A stretch of 64,000 nt of DNA, taken from positions 529,527 through 593,526 of the forward strand of contig NZ_JACGVC010000049.1 of NCBI RefSeq assembly GCF_014077005.1, in the 5' to 3' direction. Shown here in pieces: positions 37,815 to 46,485 of the stretch. This DNA is from Colwellia sp. MB3u-45. Lineage in GTDB: Bacteria > Pseudomonadota > Gammaproteobacteria > Enterobacterales > Alteromonadaceae. The position numbers were made by a program, and so were the translations under genes. Within the stretch, counting starts at the first letter, position 1. Each line of letters begins with the position of its first letter. Below the pieces are notes generated by a model. The model did not search any database, was not told the DNA's origin, and saw only the letters and a list, made by a program, of their open reading frames with translations.

Positions 37815-40232
37815 CTACTGTACAACGGCAGTGTCAGTTACTTTAATTAATTGTCCCATCGTCGCAAAGAACACCGCCACTTGCGATTGCATTTCTTGCG
37901 TTGCTCTAGCACTTAACCCAGCATCTGGTGAAGCGGCAACAGGACGAGGGTCAAGTATTGAACTATGGTGACCACTAACAAATCTCACTGCACCTGAGCC
38001 ATTAGTGTCTTCACTCACACCTTGCAAGCCTAAGAAAGCAATCGCAGGTTCAGTACCACCCATGGGCGTAAATGGTGCTCTATTTGTCACCACTTGGTCT
38101 GATAAATTATCATCACCATTACCGACAACTTCGATTAAATGCGTAGGTGTTTCAGTCGCTGCTAATGTTTGTACATAAGCAATAGGGTCACCCGAGTCTG
38201 TCACTGTTTGCGCTGCAAAAGTAAATTGAGCGAAACCGCCATTTAAAGTGGCTTTTTGCTCAGCCGATAAAGTTTCATAGAAAGCAAAGTAGAAAGCACT
38301 TAATTCTTCTTGGGTATAATTGGCAGGTAAAGTTGCTTCAACGGCTGCTTTAAACTCAGGCGATAGCTGTAAGGTTAAATTAGATTTAGCTAAGCCTTCA
38401 AATGCTGGCGAATCCAAACCAAAGTTAGCCAACATTAAACCTGGCATGGCTAGAGAAGTACTGGCAATTTTAAATAAACCATCGATTTGTGGATTTAACT
38501 CAGTATTTGCTAAGCCAACTGCATTAATCCCATAAATACCACCTAATGAATGACCTAACAGGTGAACTTTTGAACTATCGATTTTTATTGGGTTACCATC
38601 ACTATCAGCACCGCCTAAAAAGTTCATACCTAAACGCAAACCCAGTAAATCCGAGGTACTTTGGCGTGTATTATCACGCATACTTAACATGCTACCCAAG
38701 TTTACATAATGTAAGGTTGATACGGTACTGGCATTAATATCATCAACATCATCGCCATTTAAATCAAAACCGCGACTACCATGTAAGGGCTGATCAATCG
38801 CAATCGTTGCTATACCAAATATAGATAACATACCGGTAATGGGTAACATTTGTTCTTTGGTTGAGGTAATACCGTGCACTAAAATCGCTACTGGCCAACC
38901 ATTTGCAGGCTCTTCTAACGCTGGTAAATCCATGCTTTCACGCACTGGGTTAGCCCAGGCTAAATCTGGCGTGGTCATTTGCACATCAATCGGCAACATT
39001 TTTCCTGTTGGAATTGGATTAAATTTAGTTAAATTACGTTCAGTATCAATAGCCGCTATCGCTGGATTTGAGCTTGAGCTCAAATCACGTAAACCAAAGT
39101 TCATACAAAAGCCATCATTTGCATCTAATGGCCCAGCAGGAATTGCCGCTGGGTTTGCTGCTGCTAATCCGGCCAGTGTAGCACCTGAATCACAACGGGC
39201 ACGCCACCAATCATTAACCGGTGCTAGTGGGTTTTCCGCAGAGGGTACGCCTGAGTAATAAGGCAGTGTAATTGAACCACGAATATAGTTTGCTGCAGAA
39301 TATAACGGTACCAAGCTTTCAGGAATTTGATCTGCTAACACATCCGCAACTGACAGAGTGGTATCAGCTACGCCAATAGCTGGAGTTCCTTGCTGAGCAT
39401 TAGCAACCATCTGAGGTACACTAGCGGCCATTAAAGATTTAACCGTACTTAATACGCGTGTAGTTGATTGTGTCGTCATCGCAGCACTATAAATAATAGT
39501 ATCGCTATCAACGCCAGCAGCGATTACAGCCGCTTCATAACTATTAATCGCGCCTTGTAAGCCTAATTGCGACTCGTTACCCAAAGGTAAGGTATTGATA
39601 TCTTGGCGCGCTAATTCATAAGTACTAGAGCCAGCAACTGCTTTACCATTGTTATCACGAAGATTATTCGTCATCACCATGACATAAGTTGTTTCTGCTT
39701 TAAGGGGTTGAATCGGGACAAACAAAACATTGTCGCCGGATTTTTGCGTAACAAAATGTTGGCCAAAAGTAAGTTCGCCAATCACTTTACAGGCTAGGCC
39801 ACGTGTTACAGCGGTACAATCACTGTCATTGACGTCACCGCCCATCACGGTTTCAAAAACTCTTACCGACCCAGGTTCAGCAGCACTACTGGCATCTAAA
39901 GAAGTTCCTGCTGGGAATTCAATAGCGAGGGGAAAAGGTTGAGAAATTGACCAACCGTCAAGTGCACTAATCGCAACAAAAGGATCTGAACCATCAGTAG
40001 GGTCGGCAACAGGAATCTCTAAGGTTCCATCAACCGTACCAGAAAAAATCAAATCATTTGGTATAGAAAGTCCAACAGCGCCCGCCGCTGGATCAAATTT
40101 AACGCGTGCTGTGGCTGTTACGACCGTGCCGTTATCAACCACTTCACTTTCAACATCTGTTATGGTTTCGTCTTGGCAAGCACTTAAACCTAATGTGCTC
40201 GCTATTGCTAGACTGAGTACTAACTTTTTCAT
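37815..40232 (-). CDS. VolA/Pla-1-like surface lipoprotein lipase
   Basis: 805 aa. Lipoprotein signal with lipobox LSAC (Cys19), a long N-terminal beta domain (about 35-210) and an alpha/beta-hydrolase domain with VAILVHGITSTKEQML, nucleophile Ser562 (GHSLGG) and a late His (SGHHSSIL). These match the VolA/Pla-1/cef family, in which Vibrio VolA cleaves lysophosphatidylcholine at the cell surface to supply fatty acids. A FadR-like operator lies about 115 bases upstream. Own terminator downstream. Confidence 0.88.
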   Translation of the reverse strand: MKKLVLSLAIASTLGLSACQDETITDVESEVVDNGTVVTATARVKFDPAAGAVGLSIPNDLIFSGTVDGTLEIPVADPTDGSDPFVAISALDGWSISQPFPLAIEFPAGTSLDASSAAEPGSVRVFETVMGGDVNDSDCTAVTRGLACKVIGELTFGQHFVTQKSGDNVLFVPIQPLKAETTYVMVMTNNLRDNNGKAVAGSSTYELARQDINTLPLGNESQLGLQGAINSYEAAVIAAGVDSDTIIYSAAMTTQSTTRVLSTVKSLMAASVPQMVANAQQGTPAIGVADTTLSVADVLADQIPESLVPLYSAANYIRGSITLPYYSGVPSAENPLAPVNDWWRARCDSGATLAGLAAANPAAIPAGPLDANDGFCMNFGLRDLSSSSNPAIAAIDTERNLTKFNPIPTGKMLPIDVQMTTPDLAWANPVRESMDLPALEEPANGWPVAILVHGITSTKEQMLPITGMLSIFGIATIAIDQPLHGSRGFDLNGDDVDDINASTVSTLHYVNLGSMLSMRDNTRQSTSDLLGLRLGMNFLGGADSDGNPIKIDSSKVHLLGHSLGGIYGINAVGLANTELNPQIDGLFKIASTSLAMPGLMLANFGLDSPAFEGLAKSNLTLQLSPEFKAAVEATLPANYTQEELSAFYFAFYETLSAEQKATLNGGFAQFTFAAQTVTDSGDPIAYVQTLAATETPTHLIEVVGNGDDNLSDQVVTNRAPFTPMGGTEPAIAFLGLQGVSEDTNGSGAVRFVSGHHSSILDPRPVAASPDAGLSARATQEMQSQVAVFFATMGQLIKVTDTAVVQ

Positions 40233-40345
40233 TTTATCTCCCCACTGACTTATCTTTATTTTATATACTTAACTACTGGCTAAATATATCTTTATTATTT
40301 TTCATTATTATCGTTGATTTTTATACTTATACCAGCATTAAACTC

Positions 40346-40362
40346 AACTTGTTCGACCAGTT
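40346..40362 (-). promoter_or_regulatory. FadR-like operator before the VolA-like lipase
   Basis: AACTTGTTCGACCAGTT matches the E. coli FadR operator AACTGGTCGGACCAGTT at 14 of 17 positions. It lies in the upstream region of the minus-strand lipase gene. Confidence 0.55.
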
Positions 40363-40512
40363 AAACTTACCTCAAGAATAGTTCAAGTGCTAGTGATATT
40401 TTAATTTATTCAAAGTTTTATTCCACAAATGTAGATTAGTAACGAAAAACTCTCGTCAGCATAGCAGTGAAAGTAGTAATATTGTTATCAAATTATTTCA
40501 AAAATTAATCTT

Positions 40513-41250
40513 ATGTTTGACTATACAATAACACCACAAATTTTAGCCAACAAAACCATTTTAGTAACCGGTGCGGGCGCAAGTATTGGCCGCCAAGCAG
40601 CATTAACTTATGCTGCGTTAGGCGCAACGGTTATTTTATTAGGCAGAACCGTTGCAAAACTAGAAGCAGTTTATGATGAAATACTTGCTAAAGGCTATCC
40701 TGAACCCGCCATTGTACCGTTAGATTTAAAAGGGGCAACAAAGCAAAACTATATTGACTTAGCCGCCACCATTGATAATCAATTTGGTCAATTAGATGGG
40801 GCATTACTCAATGCTTCAATACTAGGCGAGTTAACGCCCTTTAACCAAATTAATCAACAAACTTGGCAAGACGTCATGCAAGTTAACGTTAATGCCCAGT
40901 TTTTATTAGCACAAGCATTAATCCCTGTGTTACTCAAAGCTGACCATGCATCGTTAGTATTTACCTCATCAGGTGTCGGCAATAAAGGTAAAGCTTATTG
41001 GGGTGCTTATAGCGTTTCTAAATTTGCCACAGAAGGACTCATGCAGGTTATTGCGGACGAATATGAAAACAGTTCGCTTAGAACTAACGTAGTAAATCCC
41101 GGCGCAACGAATACCGATATGCGTTCAGTGGCTTACCCCGCAGAAAACAAAGCTGAAATTGCTTTACCGAAAGATATCATGCCACTTTACGTATATTTAA
41201 TGGCTAACGATAGCAAAGCGGTTAATGGCGAAAGAATAAACGCACAATAA
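40513..41250 (+). CDS. yciK: YciK-like short-chain dehydrogenase/reductase
   Basis: 245 aa. NAD(P)-binding TGAGASIGRQAAL (about 20-32), LNASILGE in place of the usual NNAG, catalytic Ser (FTSSGVGNKG) and YSVSK (about 175-179), with the N-terminal LANKTILVTGAG. Closest by eye to the YciK family. No clear ribosome site before the ATG. A FadR-like site for the divergent lipase lies in the shared upstream region. Confidence 0.88.
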   Translation: MFDYTITPQILANKTILVTGAGASIGRQAALTYAALGATVILLGRTVAKLEAVYDEILAKGYPEPAIVPLDLKGATKQNYIDLAATIDNQFGQLDGALLNASILGELTPFNQINQQTWQDVMQVNVNAQFLLAQALIPVLLKADHASLVFTSSGVGNKGKAYWGAYSVSKFATEGLMQVIADEYENSSLRTNVVNPGATNTDMRSVAYPAENKAEIALPKDIMPLYVYLMANDSKAVNGERINAQ

Positions 41251-41339
41251 TGCCTTTTCCCTGCAAAATAACAAGTTAAGAACCTAGTGCTTTTAGATTG
41301 AAATAATAGTTATCTTGCTGTTATCGCAATATTTTGTTG

Positions 41340-41504
41340 TATTATGTTCTGACAAAAAGCTCAGTCATGAAAGTAAGGTAGGTGCAATGACCGAGATGGC
41401 TAAGAACGACTTGAACATCGCCACTCTTTCACATTCATGTGAACCTAGCATACAATTCATTTGACCATAAAAAAGGCCAACATTAGTTGGCCTTTTTTAT
41501 GGTC
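41340..41504 (+). ncRNA. Candidate short transcript with 25-codon ORF
   Basis: TTGCTG (41315-41320) and TATTAT (41340-41345) form a possible promoter with a long 19-base spacer. A transcript from about 41352 to the terminator at 41463-41504 would be ~150 nt. It contains the ORF 41387-41464 (MTEMAKNDLNIATLSHSCEP plus five residues) preceded by AAGGTAGG, whose stop lies in the terminator stem. It could be a small protein gene or a small RNA; no family is recognised. Confidence 0.35.
41463..41504. terminator. Strong bidirectional terminator between yciK and fadD
   Basis: Perfect 19-bp stem (41463-41481 with 41486-41504) around ATTA, with six A on one side and six T on the other, so it works in both directions. 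Confidence 0.95.
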
Positions 41505-41549
41505 ACTTTGACGTCAATTAATGGTCGATAAGCGATAGCGATCTCTACA

Positions 41550-43205
41550 TTAGCGTAATTCACGTCGTAATATTTTACCAACGTTGGTTTTTGGCAACTC
41601 ATCACGAAACTCAACAAATTTTGGTACTTTGTAATTAGTTAAGTTTTCACGACAGTGATTAATTAACGATTTCTTAGTTAAATTAGGATCTTTACGTACA
41701 ATAAATAATTTGACTGCTTCACCAGAAGCGTCATTAGGAATACCTATGGCCGCCGCTTCTAGTACGCCTTCATGGCTCATGGCTATCTCTTCAATTTCAT
41801 TGGGATAGACGTTAAAGCCAGAAACAATAATCATATCTTTTTTACGATCAACGATTTTGAAAAAGCCATTCTCATCCATACAAGCGACATCACCTGTAGC
41901 TAACCAACCAGCTTTTAAAATCTCATCGGTTGCTTCTTGGCGATTATAATAACCTTTCATTACTTGCGGGCCTTTAACCCACATTTCTCCAGCTTCACCT
42001 ATTTTAGCGTCACTGCCATCTTCCAACACAATACGAATATCGGTAGAAGGTGCAGGTAAACCAATACTGCCACTATAATGTGTTTGGTTATAGGGGCAAA
42101 GCGTTACTAAAGGTGCACATTCTGTCAAGCCATAGCCTTCAAGTAAGCGTGTTTTCGTGACACGTTCCCAATTTTCGGCCACCGGACGTTGTACCGCCAT
42201 ACCGCCGCCTAGTGATAATTTTAAATTAGAAAAATTGAGTTCACTAAAGCCCGGGGTATTTAATAAACCATTAAATAAGGTGTTTACACCGGTAATGGCT
42301 GTAAAGTCATATTTTGCTAACTCTTTAACAAACCCCGGCATATCACGCGGATTGGTGATCAATAAATTGGTACCACCCAGGGTAATAAATGTCAGGCAAT
42401 TAGCCGTTAACGCAAAAATATGATAAAGCGGCAAGGCTGTAACAACCAGCTCTTTACCCTCTTCTAATTGCGGTTTAATCGCTGCTTTAGCTTGCTCTAG
42501 ATTAGCAACCATGTTGCGATGCGTTAACATCGCGCCTTTTGAAACACCCGTTGTACCACCTGTGTATTGCAAAAAGGCCAAATCATCACCGCAAATTGTC
42601 ACTGGGCTAAAACTTAATTTTTCTCCCTTAGCTAAAGCTTTATTAAAATGCTCTATATTCTTAAGATTAAAAGCGGGCACCATTTTTTTAACGTACTTAA
42701 CAACGCCGTTAACAATGGCACCTTTGACTGTACCTAAACGATCACCAAGCGAGGTTAAAATAACTTTTTCAACGGGTGTTTTATCAATAACTTTTTCTAA
42801 AATACTGGCAAAATTTTGAATAATCAAAATCGCTTTAGTGTTGGAGTCTTTTAATTGATGTTCTAATTCACGTGCTGTGTAGAGCGGATTAACATTCACC
42901 ACAGTTAAACCTGCTAACAGGGCGCCAAATAGTGCAATAGGATATTGCAAACAATTGGGTACCATAATGGCAAATTTATCACCTTTAACTAAACCTAAGT
43001 CTTGCTGTAAGTAGGCAGCAAAGGTTGTAGCTTGTTGCGCAAGTTCACGATAACTAATCTGCGCCCCCATATTAATAAAGGCAGCTCTATCGGCATAAAC
43101 CTCAGTATATTTATGGAACATATCGACAATTGAAGCGTATTTATCAGGATCAATTTCAAATGGAACACCAGGAGGGTAACTCTTCTCAAGCCAAATTTTT
43201 TCCAC
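41550..43205 (-). CDS. fadD: Long-chain-fatty-acid-CoA ligase FadD
   Basis: 551 aa against 561 in E. coli. Activates fatty acids to acyl-CoA for beta-oxidation. GTG start at 43205 with AGAGGAAAGG upstream. AMP-binding motif [18 protein letters not shown] (about 210-227), linker GYGLTECAP, then [22 protein letters not shown] and the C-terminal Lys region [14 protein letters not shown] FadR-like operator lies about 60 bases upstream. It follows a hydrolase gene in the same direction, but with a 211-base gap. Confidence 0.96.
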   Translation of the reverse strand: MEKIWLEKSYPPGVPFEIDPDKYASIVDMFHKYTEVYADRAAFINMGAQISYRELAQQATTFAAYLQQDLGLVKGDKFAIMVPNCLQYPIALFGALLAGLTVVNVNPLYTARELEHQLKDSNTKAILIIQNFASILEKVIDKTPVEKVILTSLGDRLGTVKGAIVNGVVKYVKKMVPAFNLKNIEHFNKALAKGEKLSFSPVTICGDDLAFLQYTGGTTGVSKGAMLTHRNMVANLEQAKAAIKPQLEEGKELVVTALPLYHIFALTANCLTFITLGGTNLLITNPRDMPGFVKELAKYDFTAITGVNTLFNGLLNTPGFSELNFSNLKLSLGGGMAVQRPVAENWERVTKTRLLEGYGLTECAPLVTLCPYNQTHYSGSIGLPAPSTDIRIVLEDGSDAKIGEAGEMWVKGPQVMKGYYNRQEATDEILKAGWLATGDVACMDENGFFKIVDRKKDMIIVSGFNVYPNEIEEIAMSHEGVLEAAAIGIPNDASGEAVKLFIVRKDPNLTKKSLINHCRENLTNYKVPKFVEFRDELPKTNVGKILRRELR

Positions 43206-43263
43206 GGTACCTTTCCTCTTTAAATTTTTATTTTTAATTTAATGACACGTTTTATCAAATTTT

Positions 43264-43280
43264 CACTGGTCGATCCAGTT
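43264..43280 (-). promoter_or_regulatory. FadR-like operator before fadD
   Basis: CACTGGTCGATCCAGTT matches the FadR consensus AACTGGTCGGACCAGTT at 14 of 17 positions, with differences at the first base and the centre. Its position before fadD is as expected for FadR repression. Confidence 0.7.
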
Positions 43281-43307
43281 AATTTAAACACTTGTTTAAA
43301 TTAACTG
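43276..43307. repeat. 15-bp palindrome overlapping the fadD operator
   Basis: CAGTTAATTTAAACA and its exact inverse (43293-43307) are separated by two bases. It overlaps one half of the FadR-like box. It could be a second operator or the terminator of the upstream hydrolase gene. Confidence 0.7.
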
Positions 43308-43416
43308 AATAATTAGTAAATTTAATATCATCAAACTGGTTAAAATTCGCCCTAAATAACGTATACCGGCTCCACTTCAAGGAGCCGTTATATACTGCTT
43401 GAATTAATCTTACTGC

Positions 43417-44280
43417 TTAGCTTTGCTGATGAATAAAGGCATTTATCAGCTTAGCGGCCTGCTCAGCTTGTTCCATGTGTACATGGTGGCCACCACTCAA
43501 CTCATGCACCTGTAAGTTTTTAAACAAAGGGCCAAAGCACTTTACACCTTTAGTTACCATTTCCATACCTTTGCTGCCGTAAAGTAATTGCACAGGAGTG
43601 CTTATATCAGTAACAAGTTGCTCGGCTTGCGCTAAGGTAAATCGATAAGGAGAAGTGGAACGTAAACGAATGTCGGCACGCCAAATAAAACCAGCCTTAG
43701 TTTGCTCAATACCACGTTCGACAATGAGCGTGGCATTATCGGTGCTTAAATCTGACACTAACACGCGAGCCGCAACAGCAGAGTTGAGACTAGTATGATA
43801 TTTTTTAGCTTTATTATCTCGCGTTAAACGACTTAACAAGCCTTTGCGTAATTGCTTGGTGGTGGTCGCTGCATCTGAGGTTAACACACCGATGCTGTCA
43901 ATCAATGTTAATGATTTCACATGTTCAGGAAAGGCTGCCGAAAACGCAGACGCTACCATCCCTCCCATAGAGTGACCAATAATATCGATAGCTTGCCATT
44001 GCTGTGAGCGAAATAAACTGATCAAGTCATAGACCCAATCTAAAAAGTGATAATGGGCATCAGCGCCTCGATGATCAGATAAGCCATGTCCGGGCCAATC
44101 AATAGCAATAACATGATAGGTTGACAAATACGGCATTAACGGTTGAAAGCTTGCCGCATTATCAAGCCAGCCATGCAAGCATAAAAGCAAGGGTCCTTGT
44201 TCATCACCATAACTTATACCGCTAATTTTTCGGCCGTTGACATCAAATCCCACTGGTTTAAATACATCAGAAGTTGCCAT
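43417..44280 (-). CDS. Alpha/beta hydrolase
   Basis: 287 aa. LLLCLHGWLDNAASFQPL (oxyanion region), DWPGHGLSDH, nucleophile GHSMGGMVAS (Ser at about 103) and GGHHVHMEQ with the catalytic His near the C-terminus. Upstream of fadD in the tsaB-fadD cluster, a conserved place for such a hydrolase; a role in ester or acyl metabolism is inference. Confidence 0.88.
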   Translation of the reverse strand: MATSDVFKPVGFDVNGRKISGISYGDEQGPLLLCLHGWLDNAASFQPLMPYLSTYHVIAIDWPGHGLSDHRGADAHYHFLDWVYDLISLFRSQQWQAIDIIGHSMGGMVASAFSAAFPEHVKSLTLIDSIGVLTSDAATTTKQLRKGLLSRLTRDNKAKKYHTSLNSAVAARVLVSDLSTDNATLIVERGIEQTKAGFIWRADIRLRSTSPYRFTLAQAEQLVTDISTPVQLLYGSKGMEMVTKGVKCFGPLFKNLQVHELSGGHHVHMEQAEQAAKLINAFIHQQS

Positions 44281-44345
44281 AAAAATCCTTTATAAGTTGG
44301 AAAAGAGTAGCCTAACGCTGCATAGCAATGATGATTTTCTAATCG

Positions 44346-44999
44346 CTAACGTGTGCTACGCAACGATAATTTACTGAGTCGATAGGTGGCAAATAATGCC
44401 GCCGAAAACCAAATAACAACCCATATTATTTCAGGAATAAAGGTCATATTAGCTAAAGCAGCACCGTCGCCTTTTGCTTGACCGTCAAGTAAATAAAGCG
44501 GGCTCATTAAACTGTTAATTAAGACTAATAAACCGGTTAATTGTAATAACGTTTGTAGGTGTTTTTGTGATGAATATTTTAGTTGCGCTATCACTAACAT
44601 AAGTAAAACAACCACAATAAATAAGGTTAATAAGTCTCGTACCCACAATAAAATACTGCTCGCCAATAAGCCAATCAGCAGTATAGAAAAAATCTGTGCT
44701 GTTTTTCTATGACTCGACGCCAAGTAATATATCAGACTGCCCCATAATATTGCGCCGCCATAACCCATTAAGCTGATAAAAAATGCCGAGCCGCCTCTTG
44801 TGGTACATAACCCCGCGCCGTTAGGAAACAGTTGAATTTGTACAATACTTCCGCCGGTTAACAGCGCCGTTAAGCCATGGCTAATTTCATGAAAATAGCT
44901 TTCTAACCATTTAAATGGAATGGAAATAAAAGGCAGTTGTAAAATAATGATGACCGTGAATAACATCAGCCAAAATTTATATTTAGGGCTAAAGTTCAT
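44346..44999 (-). CDS. M50-like (M50B) membrane metallopeptidase
   Basis: 217 aa with about six hydrophobic segments. The zinc motif HEISHGLTALLTGG (about 37-50; HExxH) is the hallmark of M50 intramembrane or membrane-embedded peptidases. There is no PDZ domain. The second zinc ligand motif is not obvious (DLLTL or a late Asp may serve). Substrate unknown. Confidence 0.75.
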   Translation of the reverse strand: MNFSPKYKFWLMLFTVIIILQLPFISIPFKWLESYFHEISHGLTALLTGGSIVQIQLFPNGAGLCTTRGGSAFFISLMGYGGAILWGSLIYYLASSHRKTAQIFSILLIGLLASSILLWVRDLLTLFIVVVLLMLVIAQLKYSSQKHLQTLLQLTGLLVLINSLMSPLYLLDGQAKGDGAALANMTFIPEIIWVVIWFSAALFATYRLSKLSLRSTR

Positions 45000-45041
45000 G
45001 GTGTTTTTTCGGTAGAGGAATGATAGTTTTTATCCAGTAAA

Positions 45042-45449
45042 TTAGGCAAATAAGTCAACACCAAAAATTTGTTGAATACTATCGCGTTGAGCAATAGCAT
45101 CAACTGACTGATAAGCAGCTACAGCCAATTTATTTTGGCTCGATGGTGTATCATAACCACTATTGGTACTAGTTTGCTGATAATTTTGTTGAGAGCTTTG
45201 TGGTGAGCTGTTACGACTGTCATACGGGGGCACCGGCTGACGTTCGATTAGTGCCATTGCCTGTTCATCGATATCGAGGCGTTGGCGTGTATTAATATCC
45301 GATGGTGACTTTTGGCTTTGACTTTCTTCGCTACTAAGCGCTTCGCGCGCAAGTGCCTTAGTACGCTGCTCTTGAGCGGGTACGGATGAATTCTTCCCTA
45401 ACCCGATAGCCGGTTGGGATGTTAAGTTGACAGAATTATTGACTTGCAT
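45042..45449 (-). CDS. Hypothetical Ser/Gln-rich protein
   Basis: 135 aa without signal peptide or membrane segment. It is Ser/Gln/Asn-rich to about residue 105, then a more ordered end KLAVAAYQSVDAIAQRDSIQ with final GVDLFA. It lies in line with the M50-like and tsaB genes. Family not recognised; the compact C-terminal block suggests real coding. Confidence 0.65.
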   Translation of the reverse strand: MQVNNSVNLTSQPAIGLGKNSSVPAQEQRTKALAREALSSEESQSQKSPSDINTRQRLDIDEQAMALIERQPVPPYDSRNSSPQSSQQNYQQTSTNSGYDTPSSQNKLAVAAYQSVDAIAQRDSIQQIFGVDLFA

Positions 45450-45628
45450 AAAAGTAATCTAACAAATTTATCACCAAGGTGAAAACTATTTTTGATCAAA
45501 AATCAGCTGGGCAATAACCAAGCTAGATTAAAATGTAGTAAAACATCACGAGTGCAATAACATAAGCCCGTGTGAGAAAGTATTTATCAAAAAACTCATT
45601 CAGAACAAAAAGCAATATAATGCCTACT

Positions 45629-46315
45629 TTATCGCCCTGGCAGCTTCTTCCATGACACGGTATCTCGAACGTATTTAGGCTGGGCGTTTTCAGCATCAAC
45701 ACACTGCTCTGCAAAGTCTATTTGCCCAATGGCTAACATGGCTAAAGCGGTTGGAAACAAAATTTCAGGTGAGTCCACATTAGACTTTAATGCTGCCAAT
45801 GCAGGATAAGCGTCCCATCCTGTTCCAACACCATAAGCGGGTAATACTAAGTCTTTATAATACTGGGCAACCAACTCAGGTTTTAATACCGTTTCTTCAG
45901 TTTTTGGCTGCATAATACCGAGTTCATCAACTTCAAAGTAGCAGGTATACACCTCTGACATACGCGCATCAATCGCGGCAATAACTTTGCTGACACCTTT
46001 ATCAAGGTAAGCTTGCTGAGCCATCGCTTGTAAGGTAGATACACCGCGCGCCGGCAACTCTGCAGAAAAAGCTAAACCTTGTGTTACGCCTATGCCAATA
46101 CGCACACCGGTAAAACTTCCCGGTCCTTGACCAAAAATAATACCATCAAGCTCAGTTAACTTAACGTTTGCCTGCTTTAATACACTGTCAATCATAGGTA
46201 ATAAACGCAAACTATGAGACTGAGGACACAGTTCATACTCACTAAACTGTTGATCAAAATATTTAATTGCTACTGAACAAGCTTCAGTAGAGGCATCGAT
46301 GGCCAAAAAATTCAC
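45629..46315 (-). CDS. tsaB: tRNA threonylcarbamoyladenosine biosynthesis protein TsaB
   Basis: 228 aa. Partner of TsaD in t6A synthesis. ASKHA ATPase-like N-terminus FLAIDASTEACSVAI and the motif GIIFGQGPGSFTGVRIGIGV (about 58-77) are diagnostic. Next to yoaA, as in E. coli (yeaZ-yoaA). Confidence 0.95.
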   Translation of the reverse strand: MNFLAIDASTEACSVAIKYFDQQFSEYELCPQSHSLRLLPMIDSVLKQANVKLTELDGIIFGQGPGSFTGVRIGIGVTQGLAFSAELPARGVSTLQAMAQQAYLDKGVSKVIAAIDARMSEVYTCYFEVDELGIMQPKTEETVLKPELVAQYYKDLVLPAYGVGTGWDAYPALAALKSNVDSPEILFPTALAMLAIGQIDFAEQCVDAENAQPKYVRDTVSWKKLPGR

Positions 46316-46485
46316 GTCAAAAACCCTTTAAAATTACTGTCATTACTAATCCGGCGAGTTTAGCATTATTTTACCTTAAGCCTAGAGAACTTTAACTCAG
46401 GTAAACTTTACTCGTCTAAACAAGCATCCTTTCAACGTCAATTAACAGCAAGTTGGATCGCGGCAAACTTTATTGACGATAAAGG

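Noticed and set aside
38839..39258. 139-codon ORF antisense to the VolA-like lipase
   Set aside because: Shadow of the lipase coding frame; no ribosome site or domain.
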